DNA of 64,000 nt, from positions 21,820,745-21,884,744 of the forward strand of contig CM075102.1 in assembly GCA_037576195.1 (NCBI GenBank), in the 5' to 3' direction. Origin of the DNA: Phytoseiulus persimilis. Taxonomy: Eukaryota; Arthropoda; Arachnida; Mesostigmata; Phytoseiidae. Positions 1 to 12,900 of this stretch are shown piece by piece. Each line of letters begins with the position of its first letter. Within the stretch, counting starts at the first letter, position 1. A model generated the notes under the pieces. The model ran no database searches. It was not told the DNA's origin and saw only the letters and a list, made by a program, of their open reading frames with translations. The translations under genes and the position numbers were made by a program.

Positions 1-444
1 AGACCGAAGTATTCAGCGAGAGTTTCCTTCCACCTGCTGCCGAGCGTGAAGTGTTCGCGAACGCATCTCCACGCGTCGATCACCCATTAGGCTTGCAGAG
101 AAACTTCGATAATTTGTACCCACGATTCGCGGAGTTGGCTAATAATTTCATAGTCACCGCAACTGCTATTGGCGACTGCTGCGTTAGTGGGCCCAGTGAC
201 TTTTATTCGTGGTCGGGGCGGAAAAGAAGAGTAATAATCGAGATCGTAGAAGCAATCTTTGTTTTGTGGACACTTTCTGAACTTATCGAGTTCTAAAAAC
301 CCTCGTCCTCCTGTACTTCGCGACTGAATATCACACAGATCAATAGTTTGGATCCATTCGATGTCCGATGCATGAGATAGTTCCGCTCGTCAAAGAGCAT
401 GTCGGTCAGATCACAATTTTGAAAGTTGATCCCACTGCTTCCAG

Positions 445-3400
445 GACGGACGATTGCTGAGCGGGGATCACATCCTTCAAATCGGCGATGTCAACCTCCG
501 TGGAATGGGCTCAGAACAGGTGGCAGCCGTTCTCCGTCAGGCTGGAACCAACGTTCGCCTGGTGGTTGCTCGTCCAGTTGACGCATCTGTGGCCGCAGGG
601 GTCGAGGGTCTAGCGGCCCCCGTAGTTCCTACGCGAATACTTGCGGACGCCGACGAGGTGAGGACCATCCTCCATAACTTTTCCCGCTTAGCTAAATCGG
701 GTATCCCTCTCTGCCACTCTCCTCCGGACGGTGATCATCGAACGCATGATTGAAATGGCGGCGATTCCTGCCAAGCTCGGGAAAGCCGAGACTCGGAGTG
801 GTAATGGAGGAGGGCAATCGGCAGGAGACTCCTCGTTGCTCTTCGAGTCGCATCAGAACCGGTATAGAGTATGCGATGTGCGCTGTTGCATAGGGCAGAA
901 AGCGGATCCTCAAGTTCCTGATCGTCCCCTGGGCTGGAAAGAGTGGCTGCACTCATTCGCCTCTTTTACGCGCTCGACAGCGATCCTCAACGATTCTCCG
1001 CTCCCATTTTCGCAAAACTCTTGGTTCAAGTCGTCTCTCAGGGCCCGACCTCGACTCTTTGAATTCCCCTCGAAGTCTCGTCAAAGCGAGGAAAGCCAGG
1101 AGCTCCTGGCCAGGGCTCGGTAGACTGCTGCCGCTGTGATTCCTTTGAGGCAGATATGTCCTTCGTCCCCACAGGGAGGAGAAAATCTGTTCGAGTGTGG
1201 TCAATGCACGTAGCCCGTCGCGCAACTCCCTCCGCGGCGTACCCTCTTTCAGCCGCATACGCGACAGCGGCAGGTGAAAAAATAAGCCCGCACACGAGAA
1301 GTCGGTGTGTGTACCGAGTGAGCGTACATGGCTCAAACATACTTTGAGCAACCACTTCGTCCTCTCCGACGACGCTTCCCTGCCTTCCCTCCGAGAATAC
1401 ACCACTTCGCATTTATGCAGGCAACGACGTGCCGTACGACGTGATGGGGTCGGACGAGACTGCTCAATCTTTCAGCTGAACACGAGTTTAGACGATATGC
1501 TTTCGAGAGTTTTTCATGTCCGGGGGAGCCACTACGTAATCTCCTCCGCCACGATCATGGAATTCCAACAACGTTCCTCCTTCTACAATGGAGAGCCGCT
1601 GGTTTCACGGCGGAAGCTCATGCAGGTGGAGCTTGAACAGTTCTCGTCTTTTGTTCTCCTCGAAACTCTGATGGACTGCGATATAATTATGATGATGAGC
1701 TCGGTCACGGCGACCTTGCATCAGAGGGGAGGAGGACGAGTTTCAGAAATGACGGAGGAGATTTCAGGCGAAGAATGGAGGAAACGCTCCTCGCACAGTT
1801 CCTTGGAGAGGTTCGGAGTCGCGTGGTTCCCGAGATGTTACGCGTGTCGAATCAGCTACGCGCTCCAGAATAGCTGAGACTGCGCACAGTCTGCCGCGCA
1901 GCTGCCATCAGCCTTTGTTTCACGGGACGTAAATCTATTACAGGTTGAACGCCATCTCAACATGTTCTCTAACAACAACAACAGTGTAGAGGAGAGCACC
2001 GTGCCAACGTGCACTACACCTGGCACTGAAAGCGTGACCGTGATAGAGCAACCGGCAAACTCGGCTTCAGCAAGTGCTGCTGTGAGTTCGAGCGGTGGCT
2101 CGGGAGCTGCCCTCCCCCTCGGGCACTCGCCGGCGCAGAATTCCACGTCTCAGAGCGGCAAGCTCAACCAGGAGGATGTCTCTCACGAGATGCAGAAAGA
2201 ACTGCTCAGCTTGATGGGACTCGACCAGCTCCCTGAAATGGAGACCTTCGAGGTCGAATTAGTTAAAGATCAGCAGGGCCTTGGCATCACGATCGCCGGT
2301 TACGTCTGCGAGAAGGGTAAAGACGGTAAGTCACCTGGTCGTCCTCTTCTGCTTGCCTCCCATGTTTACTTTCCGCGCCGTTAGATTCGACACCAAACCT
2401 GTTGAGCGTTCTGAGTGATTTGAAAACAGCTTCCCGAGATTCGCCCGTCCGTTCGCTGGGTCGCATCAAGTCCCAGAACTGTTGACGTATAGTGGCCGAG
2501 CGTGGCATGCTTCTGGCCTCCTGAAGATATCCGTTCTGCGACTACCAGCTAGTTCTGGCTCCTCTCCCTCCGAGCCATCGGATGGTTCGTATTTCCCTGT
2601 AGTCCCGATATTTCTCGACAGCGTGCAGTGACTCTGCTCTCGCTGATGGGAACCAATGATTGCGTCAGATGGGCGGATCTCTGCCTCTCATGTTGGCGCT
2701 GTTTTCGATGAGGCAGACTGTCGGCAGAACACAAACGGTCGAGGAGTAGACTGATGCATCTGAAGAGAGATTCGGGACAGTTACCGTGGAACACTCTGGG
2801 CGCCACCGAGCCTCGAGGGTGGAAACGGCAACGTGGAGGTGACAGGGCTTGTTGCTCTGTTGAGTGCCGCGGGAACAACAAAGTGGCATCTAATCGGGTT
2901 ATCTCTGCTGCTCTCGAGCCAACTTCCTCCGCGTACGGCTTTCTGTGGAACAAAAGCAACGTCCTCGCAAATAATCTTCCCTAATAACATTCGACACAAC
3001 TTGCTGCATGAGGGTGAAAGTTCGCTCGCTGCCTGGACGCTTCACATGCGCAGTCGAGACCGATGCTCTCGATCGTATTTTATTCCCGTCTTCACTTTCA
3101 TCGCGCATGCGCTGCGAGGGCTGAGCGCTAACGATTTCATGTCGAAGACGTCACCGATCACTGTTTTTTGCATTTTCAGAGGAAATTTCTGGAGTTTTTG
3201 TCAAAAGCATAGCAAAGGGCAGTGCGGCAGATCTGAGCCGCAAAATCAGAGTCAACGACCAAGTTATTGAAGTCGATGGACGACCCCTCCAAGGATACTC
3301 GAATCATCAGGCCGTCGAGCTCCTACGAAGCACGGGAAAGGTAGGAGTTCGAGCAGGCAGACGAATCAGTGTCGATGTCGTCACGGGACTCCGGATCTGG

Positions 3401-6400
3401 GAGGGAGACGTGATGACCGATGAGGACGTTAAATGTTGTTTGAGGTTGATGGATCGCCCTCCATCGTTGTCGACCTGGGCCCGAATACTTCCGGCGAACT
3501 TGTCGTCGAGGATGCGCCTCGCCAGACCAGGCGCGAGCTCGATAATTTGTCTATGGAAGTCGAGTCGGGCCTGAATCGAATTCGTTTCGAACGCCTGGCG
3601 AAGGAGCGCCAGAGTCGAAGTGCGGGCGGAATTCATTAGGGCGACCGCGAGCGACGTTTAATATCAATTCGTTTCAAGGTGGTGAAGCTCCGGTTGGCAC
3701 GGTATCTTCGAGGGGCCAGGTATGACCAGCTACAGCAAGCAATTCAAGCGGAGTCAGGAGGCGGGACGTGTGCTGCGTCCCCTCACGACTTCGCGCAGTC
3801 GACGGGAACCGCGACAAATGCTACAACGAACCTCAACATCCAATCTACAGCAGCCATAGCAAACCTCGACAATCTGATCCACGGAGTAGCCGAAACCGAA
3901 CAAGAAAAGATCCAAAAATGGCAGACCGTGTTCGGCGACGACTACATAATCGCAATCGCTCAACTCTGCAAATTCCACGAAGGCGGGGGTCTCGGTATCT
4001 CCCTTGAAGGAACGGTAAGTCCGTCCGAACTAGATAAGGAGGGTCGCCTGCGAGAGGAAAAGAGAGCGACGGAAAAAGACCGCACACATTTCTCCCGGAT
4101 ACCTTTCGACTGGATTCTCCCGAGCCTCGTTCAAGTAGTCGCGTGACGAGTCTAGAGAAAAAATGTCTCTCGTTCGTGTACAGCGACTCGATTCCACGGC
4201 AGGAGAAAAAGAACAACGGAATGACGACGAGGACGTCTCTCGAGAGAAACGAATGCCAGACATCGGGTTCTCCCCTGTCATGGCTCCTGCCATGACAATC
4301 ACCGGCCACTGTTTGCCGGTCATGATGGCTCTTGCTTTGTCAAGCATGAGTTGCGCCATCACAGTCGCTGATCACCTTTCGTCTCGTGAGGATTCCGCTG
4401 ATTTGTCGATTCATTCCTCCTTTCATCGATTCTATCGAGTTCACAAACGAGGCGATTTGTGCACGTAGCTCGAAGCCAAGCTTCCGTACGGCGGTCGAGA
4501 GTTCTTGGCGCTCGAGGAAGAAGCCAAGTCTCTGCAGAACGCATCCGTGGGGCGGAGTAGAGACTCGATGTGATCGTTGGGAGTCCGATCGTAAAGGGAG
4601 ACTAGCAACATATACATATTCAAGAGGGCACTTCCGACAACGAGCCGGGAACGAGTCCTTCGATGAGAACGAATGCTCCGGAAGGTGGGGACTCGTTGAA
4701 TTTTTCTGGAGAGGGCCGATGGAAAGGGCCCGGAGAGGGGCGACAGCTCTGGTGGTCGTGAGGGCAGTTTGCCGGCACTGCTTTGAACGAGTAGCTGGTG
4801 ACAGCTGTAGCTCCTTCCGCCGTGGCATCTGGTCGGTTCCCTGCCTTGCGAGCGGTCGGGCGCTCGGTCGGGATATCCCACGAGCCAGCAGCGCTCTGTG
4901 AACTGCTGACAGTGGCAGTTTGACGAGCGACATGTGGACATCTCACCCCCCTCGTGTTTTTTGCAGGTGGACGTGAACGAACAGGGCGAAGAGGTTCGGC
5001 CTCACCACTACATTCGGTCCATCCTACCAGACGGTCCCGTAGGGCTCAACGGAGTCTTGCGCAGCGGAGACGAACTCGTCGAAGTTAACGGTCGTCAGCT
5101 GTTAGGTCTAGATCATCGGGATGTGGTGAATACTCTGAAAGATCTGCCCTTGAACGTGGAAATGGTTTGCGCCCGCGCCAAGAACAGTCTCACCGCTATC
5201 AGTATGAGCTCCCACGCTCACTCTTCGAAAGCGAAATCCGATACGTCCCTCAACAGGTGAGTTAGTTTGGCGAAGCTCCCCCAGCTGTGTTTGTATTCTG
5301 ATCGAGCCCGAGCACTGGCCAGCCATAATGAGCAACTTTCCAACGGGCTTATGGAAGCCCGCGAGGGAGGAGTTCCTCTCGGCCGGGAAGTCAGGCTCGG
5401 CAAATGCTAGGTGCCGACCGCCCTCACGAGCGATCGTTCGCAGGAACATGACCGATATGATTCATGGTTCTTAACGAGCTCCGGTCGCGATAGTCGGAGA
5501 ATAGGGGAGTGAGATCGGGACGATGCGGTTGGGGAACTTGTGTATTCTGTGCCAATCCCGGACCCCAACTGAACATCGTGAAGTGCTTCCTTCAATTTCG
5601 CAAAGCGAACCCAGAGAGCTCGGTACGTTTCGAATCGCCCCCCTCGAACGACTCCCTCGAAACGAGCGAGTGAACATTACGTTTGCAAGCCTTATCCAGA
5701 GGTCGGTGATGCGCATGCTGAGAGGCCAGCCAGGAAATTACACTCGAGACCATCCGGCCACGCAATTCCACTGACGGGATGACCAGATGGTCGGTCGTTC
5801 GCCTGGTTGGCGGTCGAGTTGATCCGCTAGTCGCTCCCCAAAACCATTCTCTCTTTGGCGAAATCGGCTGGGGCAGAGCTGCTTCCAGGCGAATATTGGA
5901 GAAACTTTTCATCTGATTCTAAGGCCGACTTCGAGGGATCTTGTTAGTGCTCGGCAGTTCCTTGGCGTTTCGTTCCCAACTTCCTCCTGAGGCTTGCTAC
6001 ACCAGCGGCACAATGGCTCAGGGAGCGGAGGAGAGCGAGTAAAGAGAAAGGAAAACCGACCTGTGGTCATCTAAGTAGATTTCGTCGGGAGGGAACACAT
6101 GCGGGCTCCGGAAGCAGCAGGAGAGGGAGAACCTGTGAGTATATCTCCTGTTGCCGAGGAACACCAGCCGCAGATGGATGTTTCGCGTCGGGGGATTAGG
6201 GGCGTTCTGTGTCAGGGGAACAAGCGTCAGACCGGGGAAGTCGGGGGTCCGAGGCCAAGCCATGGCGTCGAGGGGGCCGGAGGTCCGAAGGGATTGACTC
6301 AAAGAGGGGACAGGGACGCTTGTACCAGGACAGGTGAATGGACCCGAACAGGAAAAGGAGAGCAATGAACAAAAGGACGACAGCGAAGAGACATCGTGTG

Positions 6401-7037
6401 TCATGAGGGCCTGTTACCTGTAACGCATACAGCGCGAGTCGTCGAGATTTCCGAAACGGCTGAGGATTCAAGCCCGAAACTACCCTGGACCGTAACCCTG
6501 ACTCTGTTTTCCCTCATTGCTTCCAGGTACAGTTCGGAGGACGAAGAAGGTGGTGCGTTCGGAGGGACAAGCAGCGGTCGGGCTGATGGTGCGGCGGTCG
6601 GGTTGGCAAAACTCAAGTTGAGATCTCGTTCATTGGAGCCTTTGAGCGGACTGGCGATGTGGAGCAATGAGCCGCAAATCATCGAGCTCATGAAGGCCGA
6701 GCGGGGACTGGGCTTTAGCATCCTAGACTACCAGGACCCCATGAACCCCAACGAGACCGTGATCGTCATTCGCAGTCTGGTTCCTGGCGGGGTGGCCCAA
6801 CTAGACGGCCGTCTCATCCCAGGGGACCGGTTACTGTTCGTCAATGATGTCGTACTGGAGAACGCCTCGTTGGACACTGCGGTACAAGCCCTGAAGGGCG
6901 CCGCCAAGGGACCCGTCCGGATAGGAGTCGCTAAACCCCTGCCGCTGCCTTGTCCCCACGAAGGTAACCCCTCGCAGCAGAACCCACACCCTAATTCGCC
7001 AACGTTAGCTGCGCTGGTCAAATCTGAGAGCTTCTGA
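445..7037 (+). CDS. Patj: Patj, multi-PDZ Crumbs-complex scaffold (C-terminal part, 5' partial)
   Basis: Scaffold of the apical Crumbs/Pals1/Patj complex; it holds membrane partners at the subapical cortex through PDZ domains. Six exons fit by frame and splice sites: 445-657, 1944-2325, 3180-3340, 3679-4014, 4967-5256 and 6527-7037, all GT-AG and phase-compatible, giving 630 residues. The first exon starts inside a PDZ domain ([16 protein letters not shown]). Three complete PDZ domains follow, with carboxylate-binding loops GLGITI (exons 2-4), GLGISL (exons 4-5) and GLGFSI (last exon). The linker [12 protein letters not shown] and the stretch [11 protein letters not shown] are characteristic of Patj/MPDZ. 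The protein ends shortly after the last PDZ, as in fly Patj, rather than continuing to ten or more PDZ domains as in vertebrates. The L27 domain and first PDZ must lie upstream of the window. Introns are 0.34-1.3 kb and hold no other gene I can see. Confidence 0.93.
4276..4320. repeat. Two adjacent short inverted repeats in a Patj intron
   Basis: Positions 4276-4284 and 4289-4297 form a perfect 9-bp inverted repeat around a 4-base loop. It is followed at once by a 6-bp inverted repeat (ACCGGC and GCCGGT) at about 4300-4320. Both lie in the 952-bp intron between Patj exons 4 and 5. They could extrude or fold in the pre-mRNA; no function can be read from the sequence. Confidence 0.6.
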
Positions 7038-9936
7038 GCAAGCATCTATCGCGTAACAAGAGCATCATTGACAACAAATCACGAACGAAACACCAAACAA
7101 TTGAACTGCCATCTGCATTCCATCGAAACTAATCAGCCACTCGAGAGAATCCCTGAGGTATATTCTGCCATTTGCACCTGTTAACCCCACCAAAAAGTGA
7201 CGTGAAGTGTAACTGCATTCAGTTAGATTGGCGAGTTTCTCTCTGTCTCAAACTTGACCGTCTGCGTCTCGGGGAACCTTGCGTGGACGAGATTTGTTCG
7301 TTCATTAACCGATTCTATCAAAGTGTGTCACGAGAGAAGAGAAATTTTCACCGACCCGAGAGACGATGAGCAATGAAGTGCAAACAGAGATATTTCGCAA
7401 GGCGGATCTCATTGAATTGATTGACATCAATATTGAACAACTTGACGATTGTAATGGCGAGAGAAACAAGTCTTGAGGTGCGATGCGACATCCGAGTCTG
7501 CAACAGTCGCCATGTTTAGAACAGAGGATGATTCGTCCGAGACAGCAACAAACGAAGACGCTGATCAAATAAACACGGAAGAAGGAGAAAAATTGATGAA
7601 TTTTGGAAAAACTCATCGGTTAGCTGTGAAATATGTGTTTTGCTTGCCATATTAGTCTCTCGAATGATTCACACGAGCCGGCACAGCTTGTCAAGGCCTG
7701 AAAGTGGGTCGTTGATTTTTTTCTCTATGGTCATAATGCCAGCTCCGTTGCGTATCAGGTGATCAGTTTCCTCGTGAATGGTATCTAGAGTTCAACTGCG
7801 GTCTTGTTCGTTTCATTATCGTTCTCCCTCGTCCAGATTGGATCCCCACAAAATCGTCACCGCATCAAAAACTGTGGAGTCATTTTCCTCATCAATGTTG
7901 TTGTCTCATTCGGTCCTTAAGAAAAATCCTTCCGAATTTCCCGGATATTTGGAGTCTGAGCAAAAGGGAAACGGGCAGCAGGAAAAGTTGGAATTTCGCA
8001 CACGACTCGAAAACGCTGCCGCTTGCAAACGACTCTTTCGCCGGAACGAAGGACGACGTGGAGCTTTTCTCCCGAGTCTCATCCCGCCTTGATGTTTCCC
8101 TTGAGGGTCCAGGGTCTCTCACTGTAACATATCCCCGCATTCGTTCTTTGACAACAATGACAAGACAGCCTTCTGCTGCTGCGGCGGTTGTTGCACATAG
8201 AGAGACGGCTCTTTTTATTCCAGGTTTTCGACTTCTCGTTCTTTCGCGTCCATCACTCGAAGCTCATTCGTACCGGTTACGCTGCTCCGCGAGGTTTACC
8301 TTGTGTTGATATTCCGTGGGTTTTTTAGTTCGGATCTCGGACACTCTTTCCAGTTTCTCCTCGAGTTCACGATTTCTCCTCCACTGAAACTCATTCTGCT
8401 CTCTTTCGCATGGGTTTCATGTATTATTCATAAACTATTCCGACATAATTTCGTAAGACTTCCACGGCTGCGACTTCCAGTCGACTTACATCTCCATTGT
8501 AAACTCGATATCACATCTAGGCTCTCTACGCTATGTGCTCGCTAAATACTCTCAGCCTCTTCAATATTTGTATAGTAGAATGATAAGTGGATTGCGACCG
8601 TAGTCGCCATTGATTCTGAGTTTGAACAACCAACTCAAAATTTTCAAAAATCACTCATCGGAAGCTTCTTTCATTTAACACACACCCGTTAAGTTCGACA
8701 GAGCCCAAGCATCATCAATAATGACGGGAAAACGGCTCCGGTCCGAGTCAAGTCAGACAACTCACAGATCAAACACTGTGGACTCACTTTCAGCGATGTT
8801 CAGTCAACTGCGTCACATAAATCAAACAATTCGATTGGGTTCAGGTCGCTAACTACCTCTATGAAGGCTCATCCTAAACAACTTCCATGATGTGTCTTCT
8901 TCTTCTCTTCCGTAGTTCTCTTCTTAGCTATCCGTCGTATTCAATATCAACAACAATAGAATAATTAACAGAGGAGTCTCTGGAGCCCAGCGGAGCAGCG
9001 AGTCTTATCTCGCCCCCGCCTTGTCAATAAAAGCGAGAATCTTGTAGGGCTCTCGCGCCTAAGGCTTGACAGGTGCTTGACTGCCCGGTCTGCCGGGAAT
9101 CAAACCAGAGCTTGAATTGTAGTTGAGACCAACAGATCAAAGGCGAAAACAGAGTCAGATGTACAAGCGAGAGAATCAACTCCCCACACAGGCTTGTATC
9201 CGTCACCGCGTCCCTTAAGGGCACTTCGAAAAGATCTGTTCCAGAAGCGCGACTTGCACATGCTGGTAACGCAAACGCCAGTTGAAAAGAAACACCAACG
9301 GACGATCGTCGTGCAACTTGACACTCCGTTGCGGAACAGACTACGGGAATCGTTGACCTACTATGACGGAACACAGAGGCCGAAACGTTTTGTGCTCCTG
9401 TACACGAGTCAAAAATAACGAGAAAGGAAAAGTGGTCGCAACTAAAAATCTTTCGGGAATGTTTGAAGCCGATCCCGGCACTGAATGTGATTCGTTGTCG
9501 TGCAGTGGTATGGCCGTTCGGCCTTATCAGCTCTGGCACATCCAAATGCACACCTGCGGTTATGCTCGGTCTCACACGTTAACGTACACAACTGCCAGGA
9601 GAAAAACTCAAGAAGCTTGCACTTCCTCAAAATAAAGCATTTGATAGTTTCATCTCCCTAAGGAGCTGTCGTATCCGACAACACACTTATGCTCTCTGCG
9701 AGAACATTCATAAAGCGATAGGAGGAAGCTTACGGAATATCCTAATGACAAATTGATAGAACGGACCACGACATGAATTCTAAGACGTAGAGAGGATTGG
9801 ATCGATACAGTGCTGATCGACCCGTGTTAATCTCGACCGGGTTGTGATCGTAAAAGTCTTTGGCTCCAGCACTAGATTTAAGTGGTAAATCATTAAGTTA
9901 AGCCGGGCTTGCAAAGGCGCTTCAAGACCTGGCGTC
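7038..9936. other. Tail-to-tail intergenic region between Patj and synaptojanin
   Basis: This 2.9 kb separates the convergent 3' ends of Patj and synaptojanin and should hold both 3' UTRs. Open frames here are short, lack recognisable domains, and occur on both strands at random. I found no repeat, tRNA or conserved motif; an AATAAA near 9635 is on the plus strand and unassigned. Confidence 0.6.
7568..7573 (+). terminator. Candidate poly(A) signal for Patj
   Basis: A canonical AATAAA lies about 530 bp after the Patj stop codon. It is the first perfect hexamer I found downstream on this strand. Use is inferred only. Confidence 0.3.
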
Positions 9937-12900
9937 TCAAGGACGAGGTCTCGCTGGAATCGGAGGGGGAGGAGCCGCGGCAGAAGCGCTGCCTGAAGCT
10001 GGCGAGTTCTTAGTTCGGTTCGGTACCGGCGGTACCCCGGGGGCTCCGTTCGTCGACGGCGGTCGGACTGGCGGCGGGCCAGGCGGTGGACCGGATGGCG
10101 GTTCTGAGGGGGGAACCGGTGGGGGCCCCGCGGGTGGGGCTGACGTTGGCATCGCAGAAGGTTTGTCGTCGTTTGGAGTGGCGGGAGATGCTTCCCCAGA
10201 GGAAATCCCCGAGAAGATTGAACCAAAGGTTGCTCCTACGGTCGGTTGGAAATTCCCCGTGACAGCCCTGATCTGTTCTCGGTCGATCTCAGGCGCTGAA
10301 AGATTCGGGCGAGGATTTTGAGCTTTCAATCGTCCCGACTGGATGATCAGAAACTATCAGTGTGAGGCACCAATCAAATGAGCCGAAAAAAATCACGGTA
10401 AGCTCTCCTTACCGCACGGAGTCGGAGGTGTGGGGGTCATGCCAGGTTTCTGCGCAGGAGGCAACTCCCTTGGTGGTCTTTCGGGTATTTTCGGGGCAGC
10501 CGGTCTCTCCGGTCGCTCGGGTCTCTCAGGAGGGGCAGGACGATTTGGTAGAGCCGCGGGTCGTTCTGGTCTCTCTGGGGGTGCCGCGGGCCGTTCTGGC
10601 CGTTCTGGAGGGCCGGTTTTCTCAACCCCGGAGGTTGGAGCGTCCCCAGCTGCGGCGGGTCGATTCGGTCTTGGAGGTCGTGCAGGGGGTGGCGTACCTT
10701 TCGGTTTGTCTTTCGCGGGAGGTGGGACGGATGGTGGAGCAGCACCAGACAAGGGCCGGGTAGGTCTCGAAGGCGCCGAGGACTTGGCTTCCTCGACAGG
10801 TTCTTCGAATTTCATGAAAACTGGCTCTTTGTTGAGTGGTATGGTGTTGTTTTTACAAAGACTCAAACTGGCCTGGATTCTCGAGTGCCAATCCAGGGTT
10901 TTCAAGCAGATCTCGACTCTTTCACCATCGATCTCACGGTTGTTGAACTGCAGTGCGTCGAGAGCGCTTTGACCATCAGCGAAAGTTATCCTAAGGGTTT
11001 CGCCAACAAACCTGGAATCGATGAAGAGCGCAATGGGGATCAATCCCCCATCAAGGAATCGTATATATACATGGGCAGCACTTCAGTTCTGGCGACGGCT
11101 TACCTTATGAGAACAACTTCGCCGATCTCCGAGAAGAGATCACACATTTTTTCGATGAAGGTCTCGCTGAAGTTCCCCTTGTCTTGACTGGATTCGCTCT
11201 TCTTCACCAGAACCGTTGCATCGGGGGGTCCAGCAAGTTTCGATACCTCTTCGACGGTTTTGTCCCGTAAGGCTTGCTCTACGCGTAGCACCTCGATATC
11301 AATCTCGGCCACGACGGGTCGATGATCGGACGTCCTCAACTCTGCCCTACCGTAATGTCGAATATGGCCAGGGCTCCAGAAGGGATACTCTACAAAAACG
11401 CATCAAGTTAGAATTTCCACATGCGAGTCCGTTGTTCCCGAGAAGCCGGCAACGGAACGAGGTTGACAACGAAAAATTGAACAAGAGGGAGATTCATCCG
11501 GTTAGCGATCAACTTTCGAGGAGAGCTCAACGACCTACCAGAATCATTTGGATATTTCTTCCTGCGGAAGAGCACTCTGTCGGTGTAGGCCGGGATGCGA
11601 CTTTTCTCACTTGTGTCGTAATCGTTCGAGAACAGGTCGTATTTGTACGTCGGGGCGAAGGTTATATCGGCCTCGATGAAGTCATTGAAGGCCTGGCCTT
11701 GCTCTCGAGCCTTGAGCAGCTGATCGCTCTGCAGCAGCTCCTCGTAGTTCTTATGCGCGACGAGCTCCTTGACCCGATCGATGTCCATGTCGAGTCGATA
11801 GTTGAAGTCGCCGCACCAGAACACGTAGTCGTGCGATGCGACGGTTCGCCCCATGGGGAACAGGAGCTTCCGAGTGATCTCGGTGTAGTCGGCGTTGCGG
11901 TCCAGCGTTTTAGATTGACCCGCGGCGAAATGTGCGCAAATGAAGCACATCGAGGTCGAGTGGAACAGCAAACGTATTCCTACGGCCCCTTTGTTTCCTG
12001 TCGCTCCTCCCAGGCCGGTCTTGACGGAGTCGATGGCCACGTCCCGTATGAAAGCCGCATGCTCCGGTTTTACGAACACGAACAGACAGACGCCTACGAG
12101 CTGCGCCGAACTGAGACAGACGTACTTGGTGTCTCGGCTCACCGTCTTCTGCAACTCATGCATCCATTCCATCTGGTTGCTTGTCGAAGCATTGACGATG
12201 TTTGAAGCGTTGAGATCGACGATTTCCTCAAAGCCTATGGCGAAAATATCCGGGGGAGTCCTGCCGCCATCTTCCTCGCTCCCTGCAAGTGGGACCAATT
12301 GATTCCTCCTCGTTTCTTCTCCGCGACGGTATTCAATTAAATGGGAGACGTGTCAAAGGAAACTGTGCTGTCGCCGCGGCTGCTGCTCCCGATCGAAAGA
12401 TGAAAAATGAGAACTCCGATCCATCGAGAGTTGAATTCTCGCGGGCTGAGCTGGCAGCGAAAAGACCGAGATGGAAGCGGGTTGGGAAAAGCATAGCGAG
12501 GGTGGGGTGGGAGCTGAAGGTTATCAGGGATTCGAGCATGAGGATCGGCTGAGTTCTCCGAAGCAAGCGTCTACGAAGCACCAAACAGTTTCGGTTACCT
12601 GGGGGGTCACTCTCATTCCGGGCGGGGTCGTCTTGGAAGGGAAAAAGTTGTCAGGCGGCCGGTACACTCGACTTGTCGATCCAGCGGACGCCATTTCATC
12701 CATATACAATATGAGCATGCGTACACACTTGGCTACAGCTAAGTTAGTTCCAAGCATGTGGGGGCGTCGACCCGTTGTCGCTTTGGATACCAAGTAACCT
12801 CGTCGTCGACATTCACGACGATCCAATGGGGAGATTTGACCCACCTTTCGGGTTGTTGTCGAGAAGCCAATCACTCATAGGCTGATCTCGGAAAACGATC

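Noticed and set aside
1-444. Search for the previous Patj exon
   Set aside because: No frame here shows the first half of a PDZ domain; the segment reads as intron.
9780-10226. Proline/arginine-rich minus-strand frame of 148 residues
   Set aside because: Alternative frame of the last synaptojanin exon; the frame kept continues the gene and ends at 9937.
11216-12205. 329-residue open frame on the plus strand
   Set aside because: Antisense shadow of the synaptojanin 5-phosphatase exon; the minus-strand reading has all family motifs.
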